Shown here one piece after another: positions 16,270 to 24,733 of a stretch of DNA of 64,000 nt. This DNA comes from Gammaproteobacteria bacterium (lineage in GTDB: Bacteria > Pseudomonadota > Gammaproteobacteria > SZUA-140): positions 1 to 64,000 of the forward strand of contig JAKISP010000002.1 in assembly GCA_021648525.1 (NCBI GenBank), read 5' to 3'. Each line of letters begins with the position of its first letter. Within the stretch, counting starts at the first letter, position 1. Both the position numbers and the translations under genes were made by a program. The notes under the pieces were generated by a model. It saw only the letters and a program-made list of their open reading frames with translations. It did no database searches and was not told the origin of the DNA.

Positions 16270-18762
16270 CTAAACAGCCTTGCTTTGGCGCCCTGAATTA
16301 ATTAGTGTAAGAAATAACGGTAATAACACTAATGCAGCAATACAGCTAACAACCATATACGAACTCACAAACGCGCCAAGCTTAACATGTGGCGGAAATT
16401 GAGAGGCTAGTAACACCATAAAGCCTGCTGTAACCACTGCCGCATTGAAAACAACAGTTTTACCAACACTTCTCATCGACTCGACAATTGCATCATCATG
16501 TTTTAGTAAGTTTTTACGCTCAAGCCTGTATTTAAATAAATAATGCACAGCATAATCTACACCAACACCAATCGCTACCCCAGCAGCCAGCGCAGTGGAA
16601 ACGTCCAACGGAATACCCATGAATCCAATGCCCCCAGCAATCACCAAAGTGGTTACAGTAACCGGTAGAACTGTTAGCAATCCAAGAATCACAGAGCGGA
16701 AAAGTATGATAGCCATTATTAAAATTCCAACTTTCGATAGCAACACGGCCATCACCTGACTATCAATTAATAATTCAGCCCAGATATATGAGTTGTTTGC
16801 AGACCCCGCCAGATTAACCTTAACATCAAAGCCAGACATTTCACGGTCAACATAATCATTTACTTCAGCAATAATTTCTTTCAGGTACTGAGTCTCATCA
16901 GTTTTTATAAGAAATGAAACATTAGCCTGGCGGTAGTCATAATCAATCACTTCGTCTAATTCATCGGGACGACCAGACATAGATAACAGAAATAAAAACT
17001 CATTGATCTCAGCTTCTGTATCAGGCAATCGATCATACGCAATATCACCTGAATGAAGATTTTTATTAACGCTTTTAAGGTAATCAACAATTGAGATTGA
17101 ATCGCCCACTAACAAATGTTTTTCTACCTGCTGCTGCATACCTTCAATTTTTCTCAGTAGCTCTGGAGACTTAAGTGCACCCGGTGATTTGCCTTCAACA
17201 ACCACATTCAAAAAAATAGCACCATCCATTCGATCATTAATCAGGTCATTAGCAATAGATACATCGCTCTCTTTACTAAAGTCACTCATCCAGCTCGAAT
17301 TAACATACATTTTACTAGCACCGAATGCCGATACAATTAAAAATAGTAACGTAACGGTCAAAATAATTTTACTATTTTTCGTCGAATACTGGCCCCAGGT
17401 TGTTAGCAATCGAGCAACACCACTATCTTCATCATGCACTCTTAAGGAACGTTTCTTCTTTAAATAATCACCGACCTTTGGCTTCATCATCGTCAGGATG
17501 GCAGGCACCAGCACCACCGATAACAACCAGCAATAGGCTATTCCCAGCACTGTAAATAAACCAAAAATTTTGAATGGTGGCATTTCTGAAAATAGCAATG
17601 CCAGGAAACCAATAATCGTCGTTATTGTTGTCGTTATCAGTGGTGGTGCAAGCTGAACCATTACACCCGTCACTATTTCACTTGACTGACCATAGGGGTT
17701 CTTAAGAACATGGTCGTAGTAACGACTCATGACATGCATTGAATCACCAATCCCTACTGCTACAAGTATCACCGGTAACATAGTTGAGATGGTGTACATT
17801 GGGACATTCAAAAATGCCATCGTACCCATAGTCCAAATGACAGCACAGCTAATTACCAACATCGGAATAAGCACGCCACGCCAGGTACGATAAAAAAAGA
17901 ACAACATGACACCAAGCACAATAAATAGAAGCGGGATCATCATCTGAATATCTTTCAGTGCACTTAACCCTGAACTAACTTCGATCACCGGGCGGCCAGC
18001 CATATAAAGCATGTCGCCATTTTCATCTGCAGTGACTATTTTTTCCAGGTTATCGGGTTTCATTCCATTAGGCCACTCCCCCTTCTCGGTACTGGGCACT
18101 ACTGGTTTGCTATCATCCCATTCCCCACCATTCCATTCTGATGAATCACTCCACCCCCCACCCCAATCACTATCAAGTCCACGCTCGCTGTCTAGCATCG
18201 TCTTAATTGCCCAATACGTACTATACCTGTTAGCAATACCTTCCTTTAACTTCGCTCTGATTATGGCTATTTTGCCATCTTCTGAAATAATATTGCCAAC
18301 AAACAAATCAGCATTACGCTGAATCGTATTGCGTAGCTGATCAAAACCTTCTTTTGTCGATGGAACATCACGCATAATACGTTCCGAACCTAACGTATCA
18401 TCATCACCAACAAATGCACTTGCAGTAGCAATCGACATCACATCAATCACCCTGTTGGCCGACACACCAGGAAGGTTAGCCACCTGCTCTGTAATACGGG
18501 CAATCCTGTTCAGCGTCTCTGCGTTATATACACCCTTTTTTTCATTTGCGACTGCAATCAATATAGAGTTTTTTACACCAAAAATATCCGCCACAATCTC
18601 ATCATAAATGATAGCGTGATGACCTTTGGGTAAATAGACCCTGGCATCGGTTTCCCATTGCAGCTTATCTATCTGCATTGCACAAAATACGGTAAATAGC
18701 ATTAAAGTACCCACGATCAATTTTGGGTAGCTAACTACATATCTATATAATCTATTCCACAT
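16270..18762 (-). CDS. MMPL/RND-family transporter
   Basis: This 830-residue inner-membrane protein has two repeated units, each with one span, a large periplasmic loop and five more spans. Sterol-sensing/MMPL signatures are visible: VAVGIGDSMHVMSRYYD in the first half and AAGVAIGVGVDYAVHYLFKYR in the second, with the Asp used for proton coupling. It resembles single-chain HAE-3/MMPL exporters that move hopanoids, pigments or lipids. The first periplasmic loop contains an unusual Trp/Gly/Ser/Asp-rich insert (DWGGGWSDSSEWNGGEW, about residues 198-215). The gene lies between a DUF1302-type gene and two outer-membrane-like genes, suggesting an envelope-spanning export route. Confidence 0.92.
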   Translation of the reverse strand: MWNRLYRYVVSYPKLIVGTLMLFTVFCAMQIDKLQWETDARVYLPKGHHAIIYDEIVADIFGVKNSILIAVANEKKGVYNAETLNRIARITEQVANLPGVSANRVIDVMSIATASAFVGDDDTLGSERIMRDVPSTKEGFDQLRNTIQRNADLFVGNIISEDGKIAIIRAKLKEGIANRYSTYWAIKTMLDSERGLDSDWGGGWSDSSEWNGGEWDDSKPVVPSTEKGEWPNGMKPDNLEKIVTADENGDMLYMAGRPVIEVSSGLSALKDIQMMIPLLFIVLGVMLFFFYRTWRGVLIPMLVISCAVIWTMGTMAFLNVPMYTISTMLPVILVAVGIGDSMHVMSRYYDHVLKNPYGQSSEIVTGVMVQLAPPLITTTITTIIGFLALLFSEMPPFKIFGLFTVLGIAYCWLLSVVLVPAILTMMKPKVGDYLKKKRSLRVHDEDSGVARLLTTWGQYSTKNSKIILTVTLLFLIVSAFGASKMYVNSSWMSDFSKESDVSIANDLINDRMDGAIFLNVVVEGKSPGALKSPELLRKIEGMQQQVEKHLLVGDSISIVDYLKSVNKNLHSGDIAYDRLPDTEAEINEFLFLLSMSGRPDELDEVIDYDYRQANVSFLIKTDETQYLKEIIAEVNDYVDREMSGFDVKVNLAGSANNSYIWAELLIDSQVMAVLLSKVGILIMAIILFRSVILGLLTVLPVTVTTLVIAGGIGFMGIPLDVSTALAAGVAIGVGVDYAVHYLFKYRLERKNLLKHDDAIVESMRSVGKTVVFNAAVVTAGFMVLLASQFPPHVKLGAFVSSYMVVSCIAALVLLPLFLTLINSGRQSKAV

Positions 18763-18798
18763 AAAAAACCTTTCCTAAGCTGGCCTGGCTTCAGACCA

Positions 18799-20283
18799 TT
18801 AGAATGTATATTTAAACTCCATAAAGAGTCTTGAGTTATTACGAAAATTGCCAAAAAACTGCGCACTTTGCACACTTGTATCAGCTTGATTACCAAAGAC
18901 TCGCCCATTTTGAGCTTCAACACCTAACCTCGATGAGCGGCCATAAAATATATCCATCCCTGCACCAACCTGAAAATGGTCTGTTACATCAAAAATTATT
19001 TTAGGTTTTAGATAGCTTTCTCGCGCATTCAAGACATTAATGTATAACATCTGAAATACTGCTGATTTTTCTGGCATCGGTTTCCGTATAAAAAGAGCCA
19101 ATGAGGTGTCAAATTTATCCTGAAAGAGAACTGAATTATAATCGAGGATTATCCATTGAGAAATTGCAGGTGAGATATCCATCCCCCACTTATTAAAATC
19201 CAGTCCCAATCCCCATCGAACATGCCTTTTTTGTAAAATTCCATCTGAATCTAAAAAATTATCGCCATCAACATCTGAATCATTTTTTAACCCAAAGTAT
19301 TTATCTGGCACATACACGAACTCACCTTTAATAATATTTCCACCTAAAGGTGAAACAAATGTTGCGCCGTACATGGTTAATCGTGAGTACGTAGGGAAAA
19401 ATGTTGGCTCTATCGTGCTACTAATTTTTGATGACCTGAAGACAACAGGAAAATCATCCCATGTATACAAATAACTCAAACCAACCTCCACCCCCAGAAT
19501 TTCCTTTGTATATCTAATGCCAATTTCAGCATTTTTTAACTTACTTGCACTAGGTTTTGTAGTCGCAGGCACATTTTGTAATAATTCCCACTCAGAACCT
19601 GGAGGCGCTGGCTTATTGAACTGTAAATCAGGTATCCACAAAAACTGCCATGTATCTTCTTCACGGTAGTAATCTATTTTTGCAGTCCATAGCGGAATTC
19701 TATAATCTAAAAGATCAGGCAATATCATCTCACGAAAATCCATCGGATTAATTTCATCCGTTATTCGCATGCCTTCAAGTACCCCCCATACGACAAATTG
19801 TTTGCCCAGCCGCACATCCATGTTATCGGTAAATATATCTAGATAAAGCTCCCTTATTTCAGCCACAGGGGAGTCCTTCTCTTGCGCCAGGTTATCAACA
19901 AATACGAGCGGCTGATCTTCATCCCGCACATGTCGTGCGGATATTGTTTCATAGTCAAACAAATCATAAGCATGGTCATAATATGCCCAGGCTGATACGG
20001 TCAGTGATAAGTTTGAGCTTGCGGAGTATTGCCCGCCCAGCGACAGGATATTTCGTATTTTGGTTATCGACCTGGGTTCCTGGTAGCGATACGCAGTTTC
20101 ATTTTTCATAAAACCATTAAATGTCCAGTCATCCCAAAACCCATCAAGCAAATTGCTTTCACCTTCTGCCCTGATATTATTCGGTGCGACAAGAGACATT
20201 GCAGCTAAAAAAACCACGAGTCGTATCAAATTTTGGCGCTTAATAATCAGCCAATTCCCTCTATTGTCTTGCATTTCTTGCAT
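18799..20283 (-). CDS. DUF1302-type outer-membrane protein
   Basis: This 494-residue protein has a signal region at about 20-40 (LVVFLAAMSLVAPNNIRA). The mature part is a predicted beta-barrel with segments characteristic of the DUF1302 family: ISARHVRDED, REL-YLDIF, DVRLGKQFVVWGVLEGMRITDEINPMDFRE near residue 150-180 and DYRIPLWTAKIDYY. It ends with the aromatic strand RLFMEFKYTF. DUF1302 genes are often found beside RND transporters and LolA-like or DUF1329 genes, as here. The start overlaps the end of the preceding regulator gene by 37 bases, so the two are probably translationally coupled. Confidence 0.85.
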   Translation of the reverse strand: MQEMQDNRGNWLIIKRQNLIRLVVFLAAMSLVAPNNIRAEGESNLLDGFWDDWTFNGFMKNETAYRYQEPRSITKIRNILSLGGQYSASSNLSLTVSAWAYYDHAYDLFDYETISARHVRDEDQPLVFVDNLAQEKDSPVAEIRELYLDIFTDNMDVRLGKQFVVWGVLEGMRITDEINPMDFREMILPDLLDYRIPLWTAKIDYYREEDTWQFLWIPDLQFNKPAPPGSEWELLQNVPATTKPSASKLKNAEIGIRYTKEILGVEVGLSYLYTWDDFPVVFRSSKISSTIEPTFFPTYSRLTMYGATFVSPLGGNIIKGEFVYVPDKYFGLKNDSDVDGDNFLDSDGILQKRHVRWGLGLDFNKWGMDISPAISQWIILDYNSVLFQDKFDTSLALFIRKPMPEKSAVFQMLYINVLNARESYLKPKIIFDVTDHFQVGAGMDIFYGRSSRLGVEAQNGRVFGNQADTSVQSAQFFGNFRNNSRLFMEFKYTF

Positions 20284-20690
20284 ATAATGACGTGATTTTT
20301 TCCTGGAATAATTCCATACACAACCTCTGTGCCTTTATTTAACTTTTGGCTACAGTGCTCACATGACATTTCTTTATTTAAAGTCAAGCGATCCCATCCG
20401 ATAACATCATCAAATCCCCCCTTGTTATCCACAACTGACTCACTGGTCACCTGTGATATATCGTCAACTGTTTGATTGTCTATATAATCCGTTAAAATAT
20501 TTCTTATCAAAATAGAAACGGGAATTCGAAGTTCCTCTGCTTTTAGAATGATCTTTTCGCGGAGCTGCTTTGATACTCTTGCTCCAAGGTACTCTTGCTT
20601 TCTTTTAGCCGCTGTTGCTAATGCTTGCTGCCGCATCGAGCTCGCTCGCTCAGTCGCCATTGCCCGCATATCATCACGTCTATTTTCCAT
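20247..20690 (-). CDS. Small DNA-binding protein (RHH-like) with C-terminal zinc ribbon
   Basis: This 147-residue protein reads in three parts: a basic, Arg/Ala/Met-rich N-terminus (1-30), a segment resembling a ribbon-helix-helix fold (GARVSKQLREKIILKAEELRIPVSILIRNIL, about 36-66), and a C-terminal zinc ribbon with CEHC near 109 and CKKC near 138. It is the first gene of the operon running to 12620, and a near-perfect 28-bp palindrome lies 36 bases upstream of its ATG. I infer an autoregulating repressor of the envelope operon; the zinc ribbon could sense metal or redox. No characterised homologue comes to mind. Confidence 0.75.
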   Translation of the reverse strand: MENRRDDMRAMATERASSMRQQALATAAKRKQEYLGARVSKQLREKIILKAEELRIPVSILIRNILTDYIDNQTVDDISQVTSESVVDNKGGFDDVIGWDRLTLNKEMSCEHCSQKLNKGTEVVYGIIPGKNHVIICKKCKTIEGIG

Positions 20691-20725
20691 ACCCGCCTCC
20701 TAGTCTATTAATTAATCGCAGTATA

Positions 20726-20753
20726 ACATTGTATAACACATGTTATACAATGT
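20726..20753 (-). promoter_or_regulatory. Palindromic operator candidate before the regulator gene
   Basis: ACATTGTATAAC (20726-20737), spacer ACAT, then GTTATACAATGT (20742-20753): two perfect 12-base arms. An additional GTATAAC lies just left (20721-20727), and the core TGTTATACA recurs inside the terminator at 20782-20798. The position, 36 bases before the ATG of a ribbon-helix-helix-like protein, is what an autoregulatory operator would have. Confidence 0.7.
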
Positions 20754-20773
20754 CAATTAAGGGGGATTGCCCA

Positions 20774-20798
20774 TAAAAAAAGCCATGTTATACATGGC
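20774..20798 (-). terminator. Terminator of the LolA-like gene pair
   Basis: On the minus strand GCCATGT, loop ATA, ACATGGC is followed by a run of seven T (20781-20775). It stands 28 bases past the stop codon of the 303-residue LolA-like gene and separates that transcript from the regulator-led operon. Confidence 0.8.
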
Positions 20799-20826
20799 CT
20801 TACAGAGGAGATTTCACTAAAGTGCT

Positions 20827-21738
20827 CTATCGAGATTTCAAATTAAAACCAGACTTCATTGCTCTTTTTGAAAATTGACGCTTACTCAGGCCAGTATCAA
20901 CCCTAACATCCGACATCATAAAAACTGACTCATGTCGCTCCTGTACATCAGTCACGACAACCCGATCCCACATCCAGGCCCCTTTCACCCTCTGCCAATT
21001 AAGCAGCTGCTCTTTCAATAAAACACCCTTAACATCGTAATAAGCAATTTTCTTCACAAGGCAGTTATCCCAGCCATCATCTCCAACATCCTTCTCAATC
21101 CAGAATAATCGCTTTGAATATATCTCACCCTTTACCGTGCGGGGCGTGCTCTCTACCTTGTGCAAAGATACACCAGCAATAACCTCTTTTCCTATATAAA
21201 AATGCTCATCCTCATCAATTCCACGATAACTAACATCCTGGTATGTTAAATCCGAGTTTAAAAACCTGTCGCCAGGATCTCGAATCGTCACCCTACGAAT
21301 TTTTCGGAGCACAGGCAAATATATCCATTGTTCAGCTACTTTTTCTGACTCAGGGATATACGTAGTCCGCATAAATGCCCCCCCTTTTGAATCAGGAGGA
21401 AACGTTGAAAATAACATCATTTTCTCCAGAACCTGCCCCTCACCGTCATAATCCTTCCAAAGTCGCAAATACACGCTTTTCTTTTCATTCCCGCCAGAGT
21501 CTTTCAGCACAACCGTGAATGTCGATACCTGATCTTTACCTGCATACTTATACCCGCACTGAGACATCAACGACTTACCCGTTAGCACATCAATCTCACT
21601 TTGAGTTTCTGCTCTAACACTCCCTGTCGGGATTAAAATAAGCAGGACCACAGCAATCCAGAAGAACCGCTTAACCACCTCGCGGCCTATCAAGGCATAC
21701 GCATGGACACACAATCCAATTAGCTTCAGCCACCTCAT
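20827..21738 (-). CDS. LolA-like outer-membrane lipoprotein-sorting protein, paralogue 2
   Basis: This 303-residue exported protein has its hydrophobic segment at about 25-42 (FFWIAVVLLILIPTGSVRA). The true start may therefore be nearer residue 20 than the first ATG. The mature part matches the LolA-like family (PF17131 type): KDSGGNEKKSVYLRLWKD, FSTFPPDSKGGAFMR, WIYLPVLRKIRRVTIRDPGDRFLNSDLTYQD near 140-170. Such half-barrels carry lipids or lipoproteins across the periplasm. It lies 16 bases after its paralogue at 21755 and shares many of the same blocks. Together with the nearby RND and DUF1302 genes it suggests a lipid-transfer role. Confidence 0.88.
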   Translation of the reverse strand: MRWLKLIGLCVHAYALIGREVVKRFFWIAVVLLILIPTGSVRAETQSEIDVLTGKSLMSQCGYKYAGKDQVSTFTVVLKDSGGNEKKSVYLRLWKDYDGEGQVLEKMMLFSTFPPDSKGGAFMRTTYIPESEKVAEQWIYLPVLRKIRRVTIRDPGDRFLNSDLTYQDVSYRGIDEDEHFYIGKEVIAGVSLHKVESTPRTVKGEIYSKRLFWIEKDVGDDGWDNCLVKKIAYYDVKGVLLKEQLLNWQRVKGAWMWDRVVVTDVQERHESVFMMSDVRVDTGLSKRQFSKRAMKSGFNLKSR

Positions 21739-21754
21739 TTATTTATCATCCTTT

Positions 21755-22612
21755 TTAACCAGCCCCCTTTAGTGCCCGGGGCCCCACTCGTAAAGTTCTC
21801 GCTGAAAAAAACTCATCCTTCAGGCCAATATCAACATCAACATCACCAATAACAAATATTGAAACATTCCCTGAAATCATATTTCGAACTAATACGCGAT
21901 CCCAAACCCACGCCCCATTTACTTGCTGCCACTTATTAAACTGGACCTTAGAAAGCACTCCATCCTTTGTAAAATAGTCAATTCTCGCACTGACACAAGC
22001 ATCCCAGCTCTCACCCTTTAAATACCATTGAATGCGCTTACTATAATTACTCGGGCCAACCGGCACACTTTCAACTCGCAGGAATTCCATACCCTGCACG
22101 GACTTCACACCAAGAAATTTATGACTATCCTCAGAAAGAGCCCGCTGCCCCACATCTGCGTATGTTAAATCTGAGTTCAGAAAGCTATCACCAGGGTCTC
22201 GAATAGTCACTCTTCGTATCTTTTTTAACAGCGGCAAATATATCCACTGATCAGCCGTTTTTTCAGCCTCTGCAACATATGCAACCCGCATGAAGGCCGA
22301 GCCAACCGCATCTGGTGGATACTCTGTAAAAAGTAGCATTTTATCAAACACACCGCCCAACCCAGCATAAGCCTTCCAATAACGACGGTAGACACTACGT
22401 TTCTCTGTTCCTTGCAGGCTATTTTGCAATATCACTGTCAATCGTGAACGCTGATCATCTCCAGCACTCTTGATCCCGCAGGAAGCGACAATACCTGCCC
22501 CTGTTAACGCCTCGTCAGCCGCCTGCACCCCGTTCACAAAACAAGGAACTATCAGCAACATAAAAGCTGTCACACGAGAAAACATTCTTTTTATAAACTT
22601 ATTTCTCAACAT
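21755..22612 (-). CDS. LolA-like outer-membrane lipoprotein-sorting protein, paralogue 1
   Basis: This 285-residue exported protein has a signal peptide at about 8-31 (VTAFMLLIVPCFVNGVQA). It carries the same conserved blocks as its neighbour: IVASCGIKSAGDDQRSRL, FTEYPPDAVGSAFMRVAY, WIYLPLLKKIRRVTIRDPGDSFLNSDLTYAD around 125-155. Two divergent copies in tandem suggest either two cargoes or a heterodimer. A Cys (VASCG) shortly after the signal peptide is conserved in both copies, with a second Cys later (WDACVS here, WDNCLV in paralogue 2), so a disulfide is possible. The region between this gene and the terminator at 22678 is very AT-rich and may hold the promoter. Confidence 0.88.
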   Translation of the reverse strand: MLRNKFIKRMFSRVTAFMLLIVPCFVNGVQAADEALTGAGIVASCGIKSAGDDQRSRLTVILQNSLQGTEKRSVYRRYWKAYAGLGGVFDKMLLFTEYPPDAVGSAFMRVAYVAEAEKTADQWIYLPLLKKIRRVTIRDPGDSFLNSDLTYADVGQRALSEDSHKFLGVKSVQGMEFLRVESVPVGPSNYSKRIQWYLKGESWDACVSARIDYFTKDGVLSKVQFNKWQQVNGAWVWDRVLVRNMISGNVSIFVIGDVDVDIGLKDEFFSARTLRVGPRALKGAG

Positions 22613-22677
22613 GTCCTATCAATACACCCTCAAAAAATAAAAATAAAGCGGATCAATAAAATACTTAACTATAAAAT

Positions 22678-22704
22678 AAAAAAGGGGCCAAAGGCCCCTT
22701 TTTT
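22678..22704. terminator. Strong rho-independent terminator after the secreted-protein gene
   Basis: AAAAAAGGGGCC, loop AAA, GGCCCCTTTTTT: a perfect 12-base stem with tails on both sides. It follows the stop codon of the 334-residue secreted protein by 33 bases, so that gene is probably transcribed mainly as a single cistron. Confidence 0.92.
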
Positions 22705-22737
22705 ATCATTCCACACTCACTACTAATATAGACTAGC

Positions 22738-23742
22738 CTACAAAGCTGGCTCAACCCCAAAAGTAGTGCTATCCCATACAAATGGCGTACCCGCACCAAA
22801 TGCTGCAGTACTAGTAGAAAAAGTGCTAATTGGTGCATCTGTATCAGATAGATTATCAACACTCTGAAAGCCAAAAACAGCACTTCCAGTGCCACCCAGA
22901 TTAACGCGCTGCCCCAGCCAGGTAACCAGAACATCTTCTCCCGCAGACCAGTCCACAGAACCACCTGTTCCGGTACCTGCAGAAGGCGTTCCAAGCTCAA
23001 GTGAACCAGTACTAGTCAGAAGATCGCCACTACGCTGACGAATCACAAAACGCTGAAAATCATCACCGACGACAGTCGCACCAGGATCGCTCATACCAAC
23101 ATCCTGCAACATATCCATCCTTTTTCCTGTCTGCTCTCCAGAGGAATCAAGATTAACGTCCAACGTAAATTCATTCACAAAATCATCAGCAGTTTCTGTG
23201 GCGCCAGTAGCACCAATTGCAATACCGGTATTACTGTTATCTCTAAAGCTTTGAGTAATCTTCAAATTAGCATCATCACCGTGATCTGTTCCTTGCGCCC
23301 AGGTGCCAATTAACAGCTGAGTTGTCGACTCAAAGAGATTGCCACTTGTGTCGGCAGGGTTGAGAATCGTAGGATCATCTCTCAATCTTTGCATCGCCTT
23401 GATGCCATTATTAGCGCCCGACATCTGAATAAAGGTCATATCAGAAAAAGCAAGGCCTGACACATCTAAAGCAGTACTCGCATTTGAACTCAAAGGATCA
23501 ACAATGATTGTTTGAATAAAAGTGTTGCCACCAATCGTAACTTCCTGCTGTAAAAAACCTTCGCCAGTGACCAGAGGTACACATACAGCTCCGGCAGCAC
23601 AACCAGAAAGCGTACCTGTTGAACCTGCGTTGACTTGAATACCATCAAAACCCGGACCACCAGCCATAGCACTACCAATCGGCAACAGTGCTGCTGTCGC
23701 CCCTACCAATGCCAAACCTCTTACTATATTTCGAATCTTCAT
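22738..23742 (-). CDS. Secreted/exported protein of unknown function
   Basis: I place the start at ATG 23742 (MKIRNIVRGLALVG), behind an AGGGGG ribosome site; the frame extends 14 codons further upstream without one. The 334-residue product has a classical signal peptide (about 1-27, ending GSAMAGG). The mature protein is acidic and rich in Gly, Thr, Ser, Asp and small residues, with beta-rich stretches (ITQSFRDNSNTG, FTLDVNLDSSGEQTG, FQRFVIRQRSGDLL, DVLVTWLGQRVNLGG). It lacks a PEP-CTERM or LPXTG end. The strong ribosome site and terminator suggest abundant expression. Upstream of the RND/LolA/DUF1302 genes it could be a cargo or a surface protein; this is inference. Confidence 0.75.
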   Translation of the reverse strand: MKIRNIVRGLALVGATAALLPIGSAMAGGPGFDGIQVNAGSTGTLSGCAAGAVCVPLVTGEGFLQQEVTIGGNTFIQTIIVDPLSSNASTALDVSGLAFSDMTFIQMSGANNGIKAMQRLRDDPTILNPADTSGNLFESTTQLLIGTWAQGTDHGDDANLKITQSFRDNSNTGIAIGATGATETADDFVNEFTLDVNLDSSGEQTGKRMDMLQDVGMSDPGATVVGDDFQRFVIRQRSGDLLTSTGSLELGTPSAGTGTGGSVDWSAGEDVLVTWLGQRVNLGGTGSAVFGFQSVDNLSDTDAPISTFSTSTAAFGAGTPFVWDSTTFGVEPAL

Positions 23743-24082
23743 AAAACCCCCTGTTGTTTGGAAGCAATTGTCTTGTGTGAACACAGACCATTTCCTTAGG
23801 CCTCATTATTCACAGTTAAAACGGACAAAAGCTTCCTTCTACATCCGCACATTTAAAAACGTTTCTAAAGTTACGTAATTTATAGCAGCAGGCAAGTCAT
23901 ATGTCAAGCCTGGATCCTTCAACTGATTGGCCGCAAAATCCATAATCCCATTGATTCACAACGAGAATAAATTACACAAGGTCACTATACTATATTTAAT
24001 ACGCTGACTCTTCATACATCTATAGTATCGACCTTATCGTATGCAAACTTTAGGGGTTCTGCCATGCCCTGCTACCTTTAAA
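23743..24082. other. Intergenic region upstream of the secreted-protein gene
   Basis: No gene is seen in these 340 bases. The right part is AT-rich and featureless to me. The part next to 23742 should carry the promoter of the secreted-protein gene and contains a short palindrome TGTGTGAACACA (23775-23786). I see no terminator for the phosphatase gene that ends at 24083. Confidence 0.4.
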
Positions 24083-24700
24083 TCACACCCTGTTCACATA
24101 TATGATATTATCTTGACGCCCGCCATAATCAATAGCAGTGCGAGAGGTGTAGTCAATTCTAAGCTGGCGATATCCCGCCAACGGCATTTGCAAGGCGTCT
24201 GCCAGGGCCACTCGAATTGAGCCCACATGCGCAACCACCACAATCGTCTCGCCAACGCATGCCGACAAAATGGCGTCAAGTCCACCTTTCACTCTCGTTA
24301 ATAAATCAGTAATGGTCTCTCCACCTTCAGGTGAAAAATTCAGGGGGTCGACTTTCCAGGCCACATAACCTTCAGGGTATTTCTTTTCTACCGCATCAAA
24401 ATAAAGCCCATCCCACACACCAAATCGTCGCTCCAAAAAGGTATCACTGGTGACGATATCAAGTCCATGCTGATCAGCAATCGCTTTTGCAGTCATCTGA
24501 GTTCGCTGTGCAGGGCTGGCATAAATTGCATCAATGGCAATATCTGACAAAGAGAGTGCGACTGCCTCAGCTTGAGCCAGCCCAGCCTTATTCAAAGGCG
24601 GAGACTCAATAGCATCATCACAGTAGAGCCTATCGAGCGGAAAATCAGTCTCCCCATGCCGCACAAAAATTACCCGGGTACTTTTCTCTTTCTCTCTCAT
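24083..24700 (-). CDS. Histidine phosphatase family protein
   Basis: This 205-residue protein of the phosphoglycerate-mutase-like superfamily has the catalytic FVRHGETD near residue 12, the second Arg in YASPAQRTQMTAKAI near 62, the Glu in TFLERRFGVWDG near 90 and the second His in VVVAHVGSIRVAL near 153. All four catalytic elements are present, so it should be an active phosphatase, but substrates in this superfamily vary widely (sugar phosphates, alpha-ribazole phosphate, phosphoproteins). It lies 33 bases after nikR on the same strand and may be cotranscribed with it. Confidence 0.88.
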   Translation of the reverse strand: MREKEKSTRVIFVRHGETDFPLDRLYCDDAIESPPLNKAGLAQAEAVALSLSDIAIDAIYASPAQRTQMTAKAIADQHGLDIVTSDTFLERRFGVWDGLYFDAVEKKYPEGYVAWKVDPLNFSPEGGETITDLLTRVKGGLDAILSACVGETIVVVAHVGSIRVALADALQMPLAGYRQLRIDYTSRTAIDYGGRQDNIIYVNRV

Positions 24701-24733
24701 TATTGACGCTATTCACCCTCAATTCTTAAATAG

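Noticed and set aside
22738-23742. PEP-CTERM or exosortase substrate
   Set aside because: The secreted protein ends without a PEP motif, membrane span or basic tail, and no exosortase gene is visible.
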